Origin: Strongylocentrotus purpuratus
Lineage: Eukaryota > Echinodermata > Echinoidea > Camarodonta > Strongylocentrotidae
Assembly (NCBI RefSeq): GCF_000002235.5
Contig: NW_022145611.1
Span: 3,710,754-3,774,753, forward strand
DNA: 64,000 bases
Direction: 5' to 3'
The position numbers and the translations under genes are program-made. This document shows, piece by piece, positions 47,719-58,032 of the stretch. The notes beneath the pieces are model-generated. The model was given only the letters and a program-made list of their open reading frames with translations, did not search any database and was not told where the DNA came from. Each line of letters opens with the position of its first letter. Position 1 is the stretch's first letter.

Positions 47719-48176
47719 GTATAATAATAAAGTATTTATATAGCACAGGTATCCGTCATGCTCTGACGCTTATGGCGCTTTACACATATTACCCTGGTAG
47801 TAGAGGAGCTGCCAAAGTAACTACATGTAGCGCTCAAGCCCTATCAGGTACTCCATTTACACCTGGGTGGAGAGTGGCAAATGTAGATTAATGTCTTGCC
47901 AAAGGACAATAGTGCCGCGGTGGGACTTGAACCCCATATCTTGTGATCTGCCGTCGGGTGACTTATCCACTAGTCCACAACACCTCTATTAACAGACCGA
48001 TTTAATCGTTAATCGTTCTACATATGAGGGGTTGTACCTTTCTAGTGCTGTGGTGGGACTTGAACCCCGTACCTTGTGATCTGCCGTCGGGTGACTTATC
48101 CTCTAGTCCACAACACCTCTATTTACAGACCGATTTAATCGTTAATCGTTCTACATATGAGGGGTTGTACCTTTCT
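47719..48176 (-). mobile_element. tRNA-derived SINE with duplicated head (133-bp tandem duplication)
   Basis: The SINE runs from the head at about 47992 to an ATAATAATAA tail at 47719 on the minus strand. The head shows TGGACTAGTGGATAAGTC (A-box-like) and GGGGTTCAAGTCCCACC (B-box-like). The segment 47911-48043, containing the head and about 50 bp of flank, is repeated at 48044-48176 with few changes. Two heads therefore face one body. Confidence 0.8.
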
Positions 48177-49653
48177 AATAACATGAAACTTTCTGAGAAA
48201 ATATGCTGCTAAATTTGTGGAAAATGTAAGAATTACAGACGTTACAAAAAAAAGTGCCTAGGACATTGTTTGTAACGTCAGTTTTGTGTTTTTTCAATAT
48301 GGGCTAACTTGCCGATTCTTAACTCATTTCACTTGAGGTTCTTAGACATGGTACAGGTATTAAAGGTTACATGTTTTAAATAGAAAACTTTGCAGAATGA
48401 TGTATTTTTTTCAGAAATAACTTCATGAAAATGACATGTTTTGATGTCACAACTTTTACCCTCAAAATCGCTGAGACATCAGTAGTAAACCTTTTACAAA
48501 AAAAACACATGATGAACAAGTTTCTGTTTTAATGTTTATTTATTCTATCATACATTACTCTTAAATAAAACATACTTTTAACTTTCTAAAATAACATTTG
48601 AATTTCAATAAAAGCTTCTCAACATTCAAACACGTGAAAATGCTGTTTTGACCCAACCCGATGGAATGACCCTTTTATCTCTGACAATTTACCTTCTGTA
48701 CATTTTTTTAAATATCAAAAGTGTTTAATAGTTCTTGATATATATTTTTATCGGTTTAAATTCATGTTCTGTAAACTGTTCCTGAGATTAGGTTTTAACC
48801 TACCCCAGTACACCTCAGAGGCAGTTGTGGCATTGTATTTTTTGCAGTCATGGTTATTATAATGCACTACTGGTAATTCTGTAAAAGTAATCTTGAGATT
48901 TTCTAAGGAAATTACCACGAGGTAGGATAAATAAATCTTGGATGTTCCTCATCAATAAGATATAATATAAATGTAAGTTACTCTTTTCCCGTGAAATAAA
49001 TTTCAAGGTCACATACATGTAGGTTATCTTTTTCCATGAGAAGCTCCTAAAATTAGGCAACTAAACAGTATGGTGTTGATGTGCACTGTATACAACGGTA
49101 TTTCACCAGTGTCTTACATGTATGTGAGCACTCTGCCAATTTATAGATTTGATTGAGTTGGATTTCTCTTCTTTCTTCAGTGGAACTTGCTCTTGAGAAA
49201 TTTAATGCCCTTTAATAGCCTATTCAGACTTAAAGAAGTTTATACGAAACTCATTTAAAGAACATTGTATAAATAATCATCGTACAGCGAGCGAGAGGAG
49301 CATATTGACTAGATATCAAAATATTTTAAGGAAATGTTTTACATACAGAAAGTGGTTTTGACAAGGTCAGAGGACAGCTTGTCAGTGATGAGTACACGGT
49401 CATGCTAAGCCCCGCCCAGTTATACAAAGTACAATCCGATGTTAACACTAGAGCTGGATGCTGGATCTTTATGCTGTTATCATTCAAAACCATTCCCAAA
49501 CAGCCATTTTATTACACAAAGTTTCATTATATAAGGTTCAGACTACAAAATTGTAATTACTTATCGTATTGCTATACAATTATCATATCCCTCTATGAGG
49601 AACTTTGGTAATCTGAGACGGATTTAATTGATGATTGATTTCTTTTATTATAG

Positions 49654-49911
49654 TGTGATTCAACTGGGCTGCCATCCATGAGCAGTAAGCATACCTCCAC
49701 CCTAAGTGCTCCGGAGTCATTAATTCAACTACAAAGTTTAGACAGTTCAACTCCTGATAGAACAGGATGTAATGCTTCTCTTAGCCACTCCTCCCTGCCT
49801 GATAGTACCCTCACTATGATGACCCGCCTGGTTCACACTAAACCAATTTGGTTTCTACCCTCTACACAAAGGGCAGCAGCAGCCCATTATCTGCAGAGTC
49901 AACCTGTCGCA
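49654..49911 (+). CDS. RIN: RIN exon: pre-SH2 region and start of SH2 domain
   Basis: The exon starts after TTTTATTATAG with CDSTGLPSMSS and ends QSQPVA before GCA|GTGAGT, phase 0 at both ends. After a Ser/Thr-rich stretch it contains LVHTKPIWFLPSTQRAAAAH, which matches the LLHTHPIWLQLSL segment that opens the SH2 region of vertebrate RIN proteins. This is the strongest evidence for the gene's identity. The following YLQSQPVA leads into the SH2 strand carrying the FLVR-type motif in the next exon. Confidence 0.9.
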
Positions 49912-50149
49912 GTGAGTACCTTACATTCAATTTTCAAAAGTACCCCCACCCCCTGTCTATTGTCCTTCAGTTTTAATTCATCTGAAGTACCTGGATGACT
50001 CCAGTTGCTTTAATATGCTGTGGTTTCATCATTCATGCTCCTATCCTTCATTCTACATGTATATGCTGATTGTCCATTCACAGTGGAGATACAGTACAAA
50101 TTACATTAAATGCTTTTTGTAATTTTCCTTTCCATATTATTTTTTTTTG

Positions 50150-50181
50150 GGGTGAGTAATACCCAGGGGTATTACTCACCC
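50150..50181. repeat. Perfect 15-bp palindrome (GGGTGAGTAATACCC)
   Basis: GGGTGAGTAATACCC at 50150-50164 is followed by two bases and its exact reverse complement at 50167-50181. It is a short, perfect potential hairpin inside the intron, preceded by a T run. Confidence 0.85.
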
Positions 50182-51129
50182 GTGTTTTGAACTAAAGGCG
50201 TAAGAAAAGCCTCATTCTGGTTGAGCATATCGCATAAACGCACCCTTAAAAAGGCAATGGAAAGTTGGCCGTTTGCAATTTCAACAAAAATTGGGATGTA
50301 GATTTTACTAGGCCCTAACTGTGAGGGTCAAATTTTTTATCTTTTTGTTATTATATTATTATAAGTGTCATCTTCCTTTAAAAAAAAGAATAAGCTTGGT
50401 AAGGGGAAAAGTGAAAAGAAAAATTGCTGCATGGTAGGTCTTTAATGACCCAAGATCTAGCTTGGATCATAGATACAGGTATAGAATTTTCAGAGTCTGG
50501 CCGGGCCACACTGTCAGGGGTAGCAGGGTAGCGATGGCAGTCGAGCTGAAACATTTGACAGAAAATGTATTGACATTTTTAGAATTGATTGCCCCTGGAT
50601 TAACCACAACTCTAAATCATTTCAAAATGTACAGAAACTTTGGCAGATGCATGCTTGCATTAAGAGCCCTTTTTATGACTGTGATTCAATTCACAAAATT
50701 TCAGCTTAATTACAGCTGTACTCAGGGCAAACTTTACTCACACAAAACAAACTGTCACTCTGTGCGGGTGACGTCATACATTTACTTTGCATTCCAGTGC
50801 TGTAGTCAGGTCAAATATTTGACCTGTCGACAAAATGATGATCGGTAAATTTGAACATTGAAGTCAACATACATTCATACATCCAATATGATATCCATAG
50901 ACTGCCAATGTCTAGGGGTCCAATGTCCTGGTTTTGTTTACAAAAGGAATTATTAACTTTAGAAGTCTACATCTTACAACATACCGTAGTATTGATAACT
51001 TTTGACATTGTAATTAATGTCTCAAACCACTGTAGTCGACACCTAATTCTATATCAGATCCATTCAAATATGAGTCACTGACCAAGGCTCACACAGAATT
51101 GCTGCTGGATGAAGCAAACAAAACTAGGA

Positions 51130-51600
51130 ATGGATAAACTGGATATATCATAAATATACTTTGGTGAATGGGATAGTAACTGGATATATCATAAATATAC
51201 TTTGGTGAATGGGATAGTAACTGGATATATCATAAATATACTTTGGTGAATGGGATAGTAACTGGATATATCATAAATATACTTTGGTGAATGGGATAGT
51301 AACTGGATATATCATAAATATACTTTGGTGAATGGGATAGTAACTGGATATATCATAAATATACTTTGGTGAATGGGATAGTAACTGGATATATCATAAA
51401 TATACTTTGGTGAATGGGATAGTAACTGGATGTATCATAAATATGCTTTGGTGAATTGGATAGTAACTGGATGTATCATAAATATGCTTTGGTGAATAGG
51501 ATAGTAACTGGATATATCATAAATATACTTTGGTGAATGGGATAGTAACTGGATATAGAAATCTACATTGATGAATTGGATAGAAACTGGACATTAAACG
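51130..51600. repeat. 41-bp minisatellite, about 11 units
   Basis: Units begin CTGGATATATCATAAATATA and continue CTTTGGTGAATGGGATAGTAA with a strict 41-bp period from 51139. The first seven are nearly identical. Units around 51426-51500 carry TGTATC and ATATGC changes, and the last unit decays. The array is intronic. Confidence 0.93.
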
Positions 51601-51725
51601 TGTAAAAATAGATCAAGCCTCATCTGGATTGAAAAATTCAATCTAAAAAATATGAAAACAAATGCAATATAATTTGTTATATCTCAAAATATGTGTCGAG
51701 GGACACGGCAAGCTTTACAATCGAA

Positions 51726-51982
51726 GCAGGCCTATAGATGCCTGCCTCCTAACGCCTGCTCCAGCGGCCTAGCGATTTGCAGGCCTATAGATGCCTGCCT
51801 CCCATGCAACGCCTGCTCCAGCGGCCTAACGATTTGCAAGTTCTGGTAAAAAGGTTTTGTGTGATTCAGGAGCAGAAAAATAAGAAGGGAACTCTGCACA
51901 TGCATTAGAAAATGCAAATTAATGCCGGATGCACTGAGACTTTTTACCAGAACTTACAGATCGCTAGGCTGCTGGAGTAGGC
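51726..51982. mobile_element. Foldback element with a 53-57-bp duplicated left end
   Basis: The left arm (51811-51853, GCCTGCTCCAGCGGCCTAAC ... TTCTGGTAAAAAG) is the inverted copy of 51940-51982. The left end is duplicated: the GCAGGCCTATAGATGCCTGC block occurs at 51726 and 51779. It is non-coding. Confidence 0.8.
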
Positions 51983-52089
51983 GCACGTGTTGAGAGGATG
52001 GGTATGAGAAGGGGGAACTTAACAAAGGGCCATTGATAATCGTTTTATAAAACATGTAAACAATGTAGTTTGTAAATGTAATTATCATC

Positions 52090-52490
52090 TCTGGAATTTA
52101 TGGAAGAGTTATATATTATTGACATTGAGATTTGTCACCATGCTGTTCATGCCTTAATTCTATCCAAGTTTTATACTGTATTGTCTGCAAAAGATAGAAG
52201 GAAACTTGACCAAAATCAAGCCGCTAGATTAGTCATTTGCCTTGGATCTCAGACCCATACTTCTTCCTTGATTAAGGAACTCCGCTGGTTACCTCAGTCT
52301 ATAAAACACATTCTTTTTAAAGCCTGCTTGGGTGTCTTCATAATTGACAAATTATACCCGAAACGAGACTGTCATCTACCCAAAATGTTTTACATGGGCT
52401 GCCTCAAAAATAAGGAACAATATCCCACTTTCCTTCAGAGAATTAATCTGTCTTGCCTCTTTCAAAAGATTTCTTAAATCATACTTCTCC
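52090..52490 (+). pseudogene. Non-LTR retrotransposon (CR1/Jockey-like) RT C-terminal fragment
   Basis: The frame from 52100 reads CHHAVHALILSKFYTVLSA, KLDQNQAARLVICLGSQTH and LRWLPQSIKHILFKACLGVF. This matches the thumb/C-terminal region (VxxLVxSRLDY..., QNxAARLV, LHWLPVxxRIxFK) of CR1/Jockey reverse transcriptases. It opens without the upstream polymerase domain and stops at 52477, so it is a fragment. Confidence 0.8.
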
Positions 52491-52869
52491 CCTTAGTAAC
52501 ATAATGTAACTAACATAATGTGATTCCCAATTGTGAGTTGATAGTTGGTAAGCCTGCATTAAATGGCAGAACTTTACAGCTTTCTCATAAGAAAGAAATT
52601 CACTAAATGTAAACTCATCCACCATATAACGGACCAATCCTTCTCTTACTCAACAGACTCCTTTAAACAATAGTGTAACTAGAAAGTAGAATATTGAGAT
52701 ATGAAATAGGCATGGGGACTACAAAGTCCAAACTCTGTGTTTCAAAAACTAATCATACTCTCTGTGTGGTTTATTCATGTTCCAGAGCTGCCGACCATTA
52801 TGTTTTTTCCGGAATTAATCTGTTTTTTCCTCCAAATTACGGTAGTACTTTTTTTCTTCATAAAATACA

Positions 52870-52962
52870 TTTTTTTTAATTTTCAAATTTTTAAATTTTA
52901 AATTTTAAATTTTAAAATTTAAAATTTAAAATTTTTCAATTTTCAATTTTCAATTTTTATTT
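52870..52962. repeat. AT-only palindromic low-complexity tract
   Basis: Overlapping ATTTTAAATTTTAAA and TTTAAAATTTAAAATTT runs, then (TTTTCAA)n, form a self-complementary AT tract. It is probably unstable in cloning and polymorphic. Confidence 0.8.
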
Positions 52963-53039
52963 TATTTTTTACACACCGCATGTCAAACAACTGCCCTAAA
53001 ATGTTGATTTGATCACAAATTCAATATAAAACTAAGGTT

Positions 53040-54421
53040 AAAACAAACTAGAAGACAAAAATATTCTCAAAAAGAATAGATAATACCAAAATAACGGAAA
53101 ACAAATACTTACTTAAATATATTGCAATGTACATGCTATTTAGTAACTCCTTGGATTCATTACCCTCTGACATTATTTTTGACAATACCCCATTGAAACA
53201 TGTCCCTCTTACCAAATTCTTGGGTATAACAGTCGATGATAAACTTTCTGGGAAACCACACATTGATAATATCTGTAAAATCATTTCGCGCAATATTGGT
53301 GTTATTAATAGACTAAAATTGTACTTACCACAATCATCATTATTTATGCTGTATTCTTCATTGATCTTGCCGTATTTGAATTACAGTCTTCTAGTTTGGG
53401 GCAATACACATCATACATTGTTGGAACGAGTCGTATTAGCTGTAATGCCCCATACGCTTTCATACTGATCCTCTGTTTTTTGAAAATAACATCTTAAAAA
53501 TTAAGGATTTGTACTTATTTCAGCTCGGTCAATTTATGTTTAATTACAATAGTGGTATACTGCCCTCTGTGTTTAATGATATGTTTCATATAAACCATGC
53601 TGTTCATAGATACCCCACTCGACAATCTGATGAGTTTCACTTACCTCTTTTGAGAACATGTTCTGCACAAAACACGTTCATTTTTGAAGGCCTAAATTTT
53701 GGAATAATCTGCATAACGATTTGAAAACTTCCCCTTCACTAATTGCTTTAAAAAAAAAGTTAAAATTTTCCTTATTACAATCTTTTAATATTTAGAAATT
53801 TATAATATTTAGAAATTTATTGTGATAGAACATCTCCTTCCCAATTTTTTTTCTTTCCCTCTTTTCTTCTGTCCATCTCTAAAAAACAAAACTACTTGCC
53901 ATCATGTTCTTGCTCTTTTTGTTTCAGCTATCTCAAGGATTTTGTGCGCTCCCTATTTTGTGCTCGACCTCTACAATTTTCCTTTTCTCTTCTCTCCTTC
54001 CCTCCAAACGCAGCCCACATTTTTTTTCTTCTTCTTTTTTCTGTTCTTTCTTCGTCATGTAATTTGTGACGTCTTCTTGTTTACAGTCATTACGTGTATT
54101 AATAAATATTGTCTCTGTTGGCCGCTATTCTTCTTTCATTGATTATGTATTCCATATTTTTTCACACTCATTATTATCTGAGGGGTCCACAATTTACAAG
54201 CTCTGTTTTTCAGTGGACCTCTCCATTTCCTCAAAATATATATGCAGTTAAATTTAAAAATTCAATTTTTGTCTTCCTCAAAAATTCCAAATACTATTAA
54301 GATTAAGATGTTTTGTATACATTTTACATTGTATTCGTTATTATGTATTGTATTTTGTTGGAAATGAAAAAATAAAAATGAAAAGAAATGAAATGAAATG
54401 AAATAAAATGAAATGAAATGA
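53040..54421 (+). mobile_element. 5'-truncated LINE (CR1/L2/Daphne-like) with (GAAAT)n tail
   Basis: The frame at 53127-53468 contains TKFLGITVDDKLSGKPHID and LYSSLILPYLNYSLLVWGNT, typical of the RT thumb region. After a shift it continues at 53509 with LFQLGQFMFN and HAVHRYPTRQSDEFH. A 3' UTR of about 600 bp ends in a GAAATGAAAT tail at 54385-54421. It is the same family as the minus-strand copy at 33899-34942. The copy is frameshifted and 5' truncated, so inactive. Confidence 0.8.
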
Positions 54422-54669
54422 ACTTGTATATAAACTAAAGGTCCTGATATGGAAACAGCATGAGGAATGGACATTTCTGCATTGGAAGTGTGTCACGCGT
54501 GGTTGTAAGTTTCGTCTAAATGAATTCCTTTTTTTGTTGCTTGAAATTCCCTTTTTTGCCATCTTAGTTCCTTTTTTGGGTGGCACAAGGTTGGCAGCTT
54601 TGATGTTCTGTTGTTAATAATCTGTTCATAGTGAAGCAAAGCTTGTAATATAATTTCTTTTGTTTGCAG

Positions 54670-54784
54670 ACGTTTGTGGTGCGGCAGGCCAGGCAGAAGG
54701 ATAAACTCTCTCTGACATTGAAGCATCCTGGTACAGGGAAAGGTCCATATATTGAGAGTTACCCCATCGAGAGCACATTACAAG
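54670..54784 (+). CDS. RIN: RIN exon: SH2 domain with FLVR-type arginine
   Basis: After TTTGCAG the exon reads TFVVRQARQKDKLSLTLKHP, then GPYIESYPIESTLQ, and ends CAAG|GTAATC in phase 1. FVVR is the SH2 FLVR motif with the phosphotyrosine-binding Arg conserved (codon 54682-54684). The following KLSLTLKHP and YIESYPIEST strands match the RIN SH2 pattern (LSLRLP, FAIKEST). In RIN proteins this SH2 domain links tyrosine-kinase signalling to Rab5 activation. Confidence 0.9.
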
Positions 54785-55317
54785 GTAATCCTACATTTAC
54801 ACTTATTTTATGTCTAGATAGCCATTCCTAAACTGTGGAATGCTCTACACATTACCAGTAGAGATGAAAAACAAGATTTAGCATACATGTAGAAATGCCA
54901 ACAGTGTTTTGAGTTTGAATTTGAATTTGAATTTAACAACAACACATCACAATAATGACAGTACATATGAACAACCATACAATGCAAAAAATAATACTGA
55001 TACATGTATACATAACATAAGAGTAATATCGATTGAACAGTAAAGGTTTTAAAACGATATTTAGACATACACCTGCATACTATTAAATGTACAAAAGATA
55101 TATACATAAATATGTGTATTACTATATTTAGGTGAAGTTGTTTAATGGAAACTAGAAGTTAGCACAAGTTGATGCAAACTGTGTTAACCTCTATAAGTTT
55201 GCATCACATTGAAACTTTACGAAGACAGGTTTGGGTGATAGCATCAATCTGGCATACAGTCTAATGTATTGCCTAATATATCTCTTGATTATCTTTTGAT
55301 TATATTTGTCATTGCAG
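54785..55317 (+). other. RIN intron with probable LINE tail
   Basis: A (TTTGAA)n stretch at about 54910-54940, followed by AT-rich sequence containing tracts of ATGTATACAT, looks like a LINE 3' end in minus orientation. The intron ends TTTGTCATTGCAG. Confidence 0.5.
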
Positions 55318-55482
55318 GGGTAAAGTTGTTGATTGAAGACATGGTGTTCCCCGCATTGGATAACCTTATAGCATACCACATTCAAACTCAGATTGGATTG
55401 CCATGCCGATTGGCTCTTCCAAAAGCTGTTATGGCTGCGAGGAACTTACGGGAAATTCAATCTCTGGCACTGCTTGAGGAAG
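55318..55482 (+). CDS. RIN: RIN exon: SH2 domain, second half
   Basis: The exon completes a split Gly codon and reads VKLLIEDMVFPALDNLIAYH, IGLPCRLALPKAV and LREIQSLALLEE, ending GAAG|GTATTA in phase 1. It matches the SH2 C-terminal half of RIN proteins (ISFADLFRLIAFY, LPFTLKLPYAI, LEELAQMG). Together with 49654-49911 and 54670-54784 it gives a complete SH2 domain of about 110 residues. Confidence 0.9.
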
Positions 55483-56638
55483 GTATTACCCCATTATTGA
55501 TGAGGAGATTTTAAAAATAAGGTGTAATAAAATGTGTCGTCATGCCTCCGCCCACATTCATCATGCTTCCTCATTACAACAATATCTGAAGAACCATTTG
55601 GTGATTGTATGTATCACTATAGAACATGATCAGATTAGATTTTGATATCTGAAGAACCATCTGGTGATTGTATGTATCACTATAGGAACATGATCAGAGT
55701 AGATTTTGGCGTAAATAGGGGGAAGGTCAAAAGTCATAGAGATTAATTTATGAAATTTCAGGTTTTAGTCTTGTTATTGCAATATCTCAAGAACTGAGTG
55801 AGTTTAGTACTTCAACCTTGATGATGAATTACCGAAGGAAGACGATCTGATTAGGGTTTGGGTAAAGTAGGTCATAGACAGAAATTGGTAATAAAGAATT
55901 AACAGAATGCAGGCAGAGGCATATAAGAGATGCAATTGCACTTGTCTTGTTTCAATGTACATTCATTAGCATTGATACAAGATCTGAATGAAGAGTTTAC
56001 AAAATAACATGAGCAATTTAATCTCCATTAAATATAGGTATAACTGGCAGGTATCTGTACATAGACGTAGCTGTAAATGTTTGGACTCAATTCATTTTAT
56101 TTTATTTCATTTTTTACATTTTTGTGTCACTTTTTCCCCTTTTTGTGTCCTTTAAAAAAATTGTTAATATCATTTTTTGCTTTGATATAAATACTCATGT
56201 TATCCACTTTGATAATGTAGAAAATATATTCATGTACTCTATATTCAAATTTGAGTCCTCCATTTTAATACAGTACCTGCTTAAAACAAAAAAAAAACTA
56301 CTGCTACATATCTGAATGAGCCTAAATGGTGAAGACATACAACTTAATATGAAAGATGAAATGGGTTGATTAATTACTTTTGTCCGCAAAATAACTTGAT
56401 CATATTTTATTCCTTATTTGAAATTATGCAGTGTATTTTAATCACATTAGAATTGTATCCACTGACAGATGCATGAATTTGCAATGAAAAATTGTTTTAG
56501 ATATAAACTATGAAATGTAACCAAACTTTGTACCACTTGTTATAATTGCCATTATCTTGAATTAGTTGCTTTAGAATGAATGCAAACAAAATGAAAGCCA
56601 TGTATGGAATGTATGGCTACGTATGTACATGTAATGAC
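55483..56638 (+). repeat. RIN intron with AGGTCA repeats and a 63-bp duplication
   Basis: A 63-bp direct duplication starts ATATCTGAAGAACCAT at 55582 and 55645. It lies in a copy of the AGGTCAAAAGTCATAGAG repeat family (about 55540-55930), which also occurs at 1735 and 43060. The rest is AT-rich intron. Confidence 0.7.
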
Positions 56639-57756
56639 CAGGGCTCAAATTAAGTTTTGTCCACGGGGGCTCTTCCAAAAAAAAAGAGCCCCCGTGAGAA
56701 GGCTCACGGGGGCTCTTTTAGTGCTGACGCGGGCTCTTATGTTAATACACATTTCCATTGAATTGGTACCCATGAAACTTCTTGGTATTTTATCATTATC
56801 ATTTATTAAGTCGGCATTTTCCCTCTTAGAAATTTACTTGTTACATAGCTGTTATCAGGGCTGGCTGTTATTGACTTTTATCCCTGTGATAACATTCTTT
56901 GCACTTCTTCCCGTTCTGCACATAATTTCCTCCTCATTATTCTGAGCAACCTTATTTACATTCTTTCTTTACTTTTAGTCTTTACCATATCCTTCCAAAA
57001 CACAAAAGCGGATCTAGCTTTTTTCTAAGGGTGAGGGGGGGGGACCAAATTTCGATGTACGAGCCGCATAGCGGCGAGGCGATTTTTTGGTGCTTTTTTG
57101 AACCCCCGTTAGTGATGTTTTCCTGGCATCTACTGACATCTACTAATATTATGTAGGTCTGGACACATGATAGCATTTTCACATTTTCACTTGGCAGCCC
57201 AAAGGGGGAGGGGGGGGGGGGGGGGGTTAAACCCCCTAAACTGCCTAGATCCGCCCCTGCAACATCTTTGGTCTTCTTCTTCTCAATATTGATTTACTGG
57301 TCGAGTTACATTATTTGATGGTCTTTTAGAATCACCAGATTTCAGAGGATTCACACTTTTCACAACGAAAAACTTCTCCATGTTTCAGTCCTTGCGCGAT
57401 CGTCTCCAGCTCCAGCAGATATTGGGCATCAGCATACACACCGGTACTACCCGCGCAGTATAGCCACTGCTGACGGCCGCAATTGCTGCACTGCGAGCTT
57501 CCGTTATTTGTATCAGTAATACTCATACAAGTTAGAGATGGGAGAGAAAGCGCCATCTAAGTTCCATTTCGGTTTGAAAATTGATACTCAAAATTGTCTT
57601 AAAGTTATATCAGAAAAGATAATCTTTATTTTATAATTCCACGGGGGTGATTTTAAATTTTGCAATCGCCCCCGTGAGCAACCTGACGGGGGCGATTATG
57701 GAGCTCACGGGGGCGAATCGCCCACAGCCCCCGTGTATTTGAGCGCTGGTAATGAC
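56631..57756. mobile_element. hAT-type transposable element with exact 8-bp target duplication
   Basis: The element is 56639-57748, 1,110 bp, flanked by GTAATGAC at 56631-56638 and 57749-57756. Its ends are CAGGGCTCAAAT and ATTTGAGCGCTG, inverted copies with one mismatch. An 8-bp duplication and a CAGGG end are hallmarks of hAT elements. Inside each end lie inverted CACGGGGGC hairpins (56669-56720 and 57640-57735). A G-rich insert at about 57001-57258 ends CTAGATCCGCCCCTG and may be a nested second element. No hAT transposase is present. A small Cys-containing ORF lies on the minus strand (57332-57556). Confidence 0.88.
57332..57556 (-). CDS. Small Cys-rich ORF inside the hAT element (unknown function)
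   Basis: The 74-codon frame has Met near a non-repetitive-looking leader and ends at a TGA. It contains QCSNCGRQQWLYCAGSTG and FRCEKCESSEIW, that is two CxxC pairs about 38 residues apart plus an extra Cys, with a helical-looking LLELETIAQGL between them. The layout could make a zinc-ribbon-like fold. I do not recognise a family. It might be a captured host exon or a transposon accessory protein, or simply an open frame. The DNA around it is more CG-rich than the rest of the intron. Confidence 0.4.
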   Translation of the reverse strand: MALSLPSLTCMSITDTNNGSSQCSNCGRQQWLYCAGSTGVYADAQYLLELETIAQGLKHGEVFRCEKCESSEIW

Positions 57757-58032
57757 ATCATATTCAGCCTTACATGTATATGACTATCCAACAGTTTCTA
57801 CTTATTTCCTACAAAAAAAAGTTGTCTTTTATTTAGAGATTTATTATGGATTCATGAAAAATGTGTGTATGAAGATGAGCATTAAAAAAAAAAAGTCACA
57901 AAGTCATTAAGTCTACAAATTGTGTAGAAGTTTACTTCTCTCTTTGATGTTACTGTTAGTGTTGAAGAGGTGCCCCCCATGTCTTATTTCATCTATTTTA
58001 TTTACTCTGTGAATTCTTTTTTGTTGTTGTAG

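Larger units (their letters stand above)
45015..48672. mobile_element. 3.66-kb segment bounded by 24-bp inverted repeats, candidate DNA transposon
   Basis: GGGTCATTCCATCAGGTTGG opens the left end (45015) and its inverted copy with one mismatch closes the right end (48649-48672). Both repeats continue to a final GTCA. A TTT trinucleotide flanks each side, a possible 3-bp target duplication, but T-rich flanks make it uncertain. The interior has no transposase ORF, and it contains MITE c (45742-46232) and a SINE (47719-48176). It could be an old non-autonomous element swollen by insertions, or two separate repeat copies facing each other. Confidence 0.5.
43891..49653 (+). other. RIN intron rich in mobile elements
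   Basis: This 5.8-kb intron holds a SINE (44377-44626), the 3.66-kb inverted-repeat-bounded segment (45015-48672) with nested MITE c and a second SINE, and AAACCAAACTTGG repeats near 44260-44350 and 44640-44750. From 48673 to 49653 no feature is recognised. Confidence 0.65.
49912..54669 (+). other. RIN intron with palindrome, minisatellite and LINE remnants
   Basis: This 4.8-kb intron interrupts the SH2 domain. Its named elements are listed separately; the remainder is AT-rich. An ORF at 50462-50848 (128 codons) has no recognised homology. It ends TGTTTGCAG. Confidence 0.7.

Noticed and set aside
50462..50848. 128-codon ORF in the SH2-splitting intron
   Set aside because: No recognised family, no splice context and intronic position. 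I cannot support it as a gene.
51130..51600. CRISPR-like regularly spaced repeats
   Set aside because: Units are head-to-tail with no unique spacers, in an animal intron. It is a minisatellite.
56604..56945. 113-codon ORF with hydrophobic segments
   Set aside because: It crosses the left boundary and target duplication of the hAT element, so it is a chance frame.
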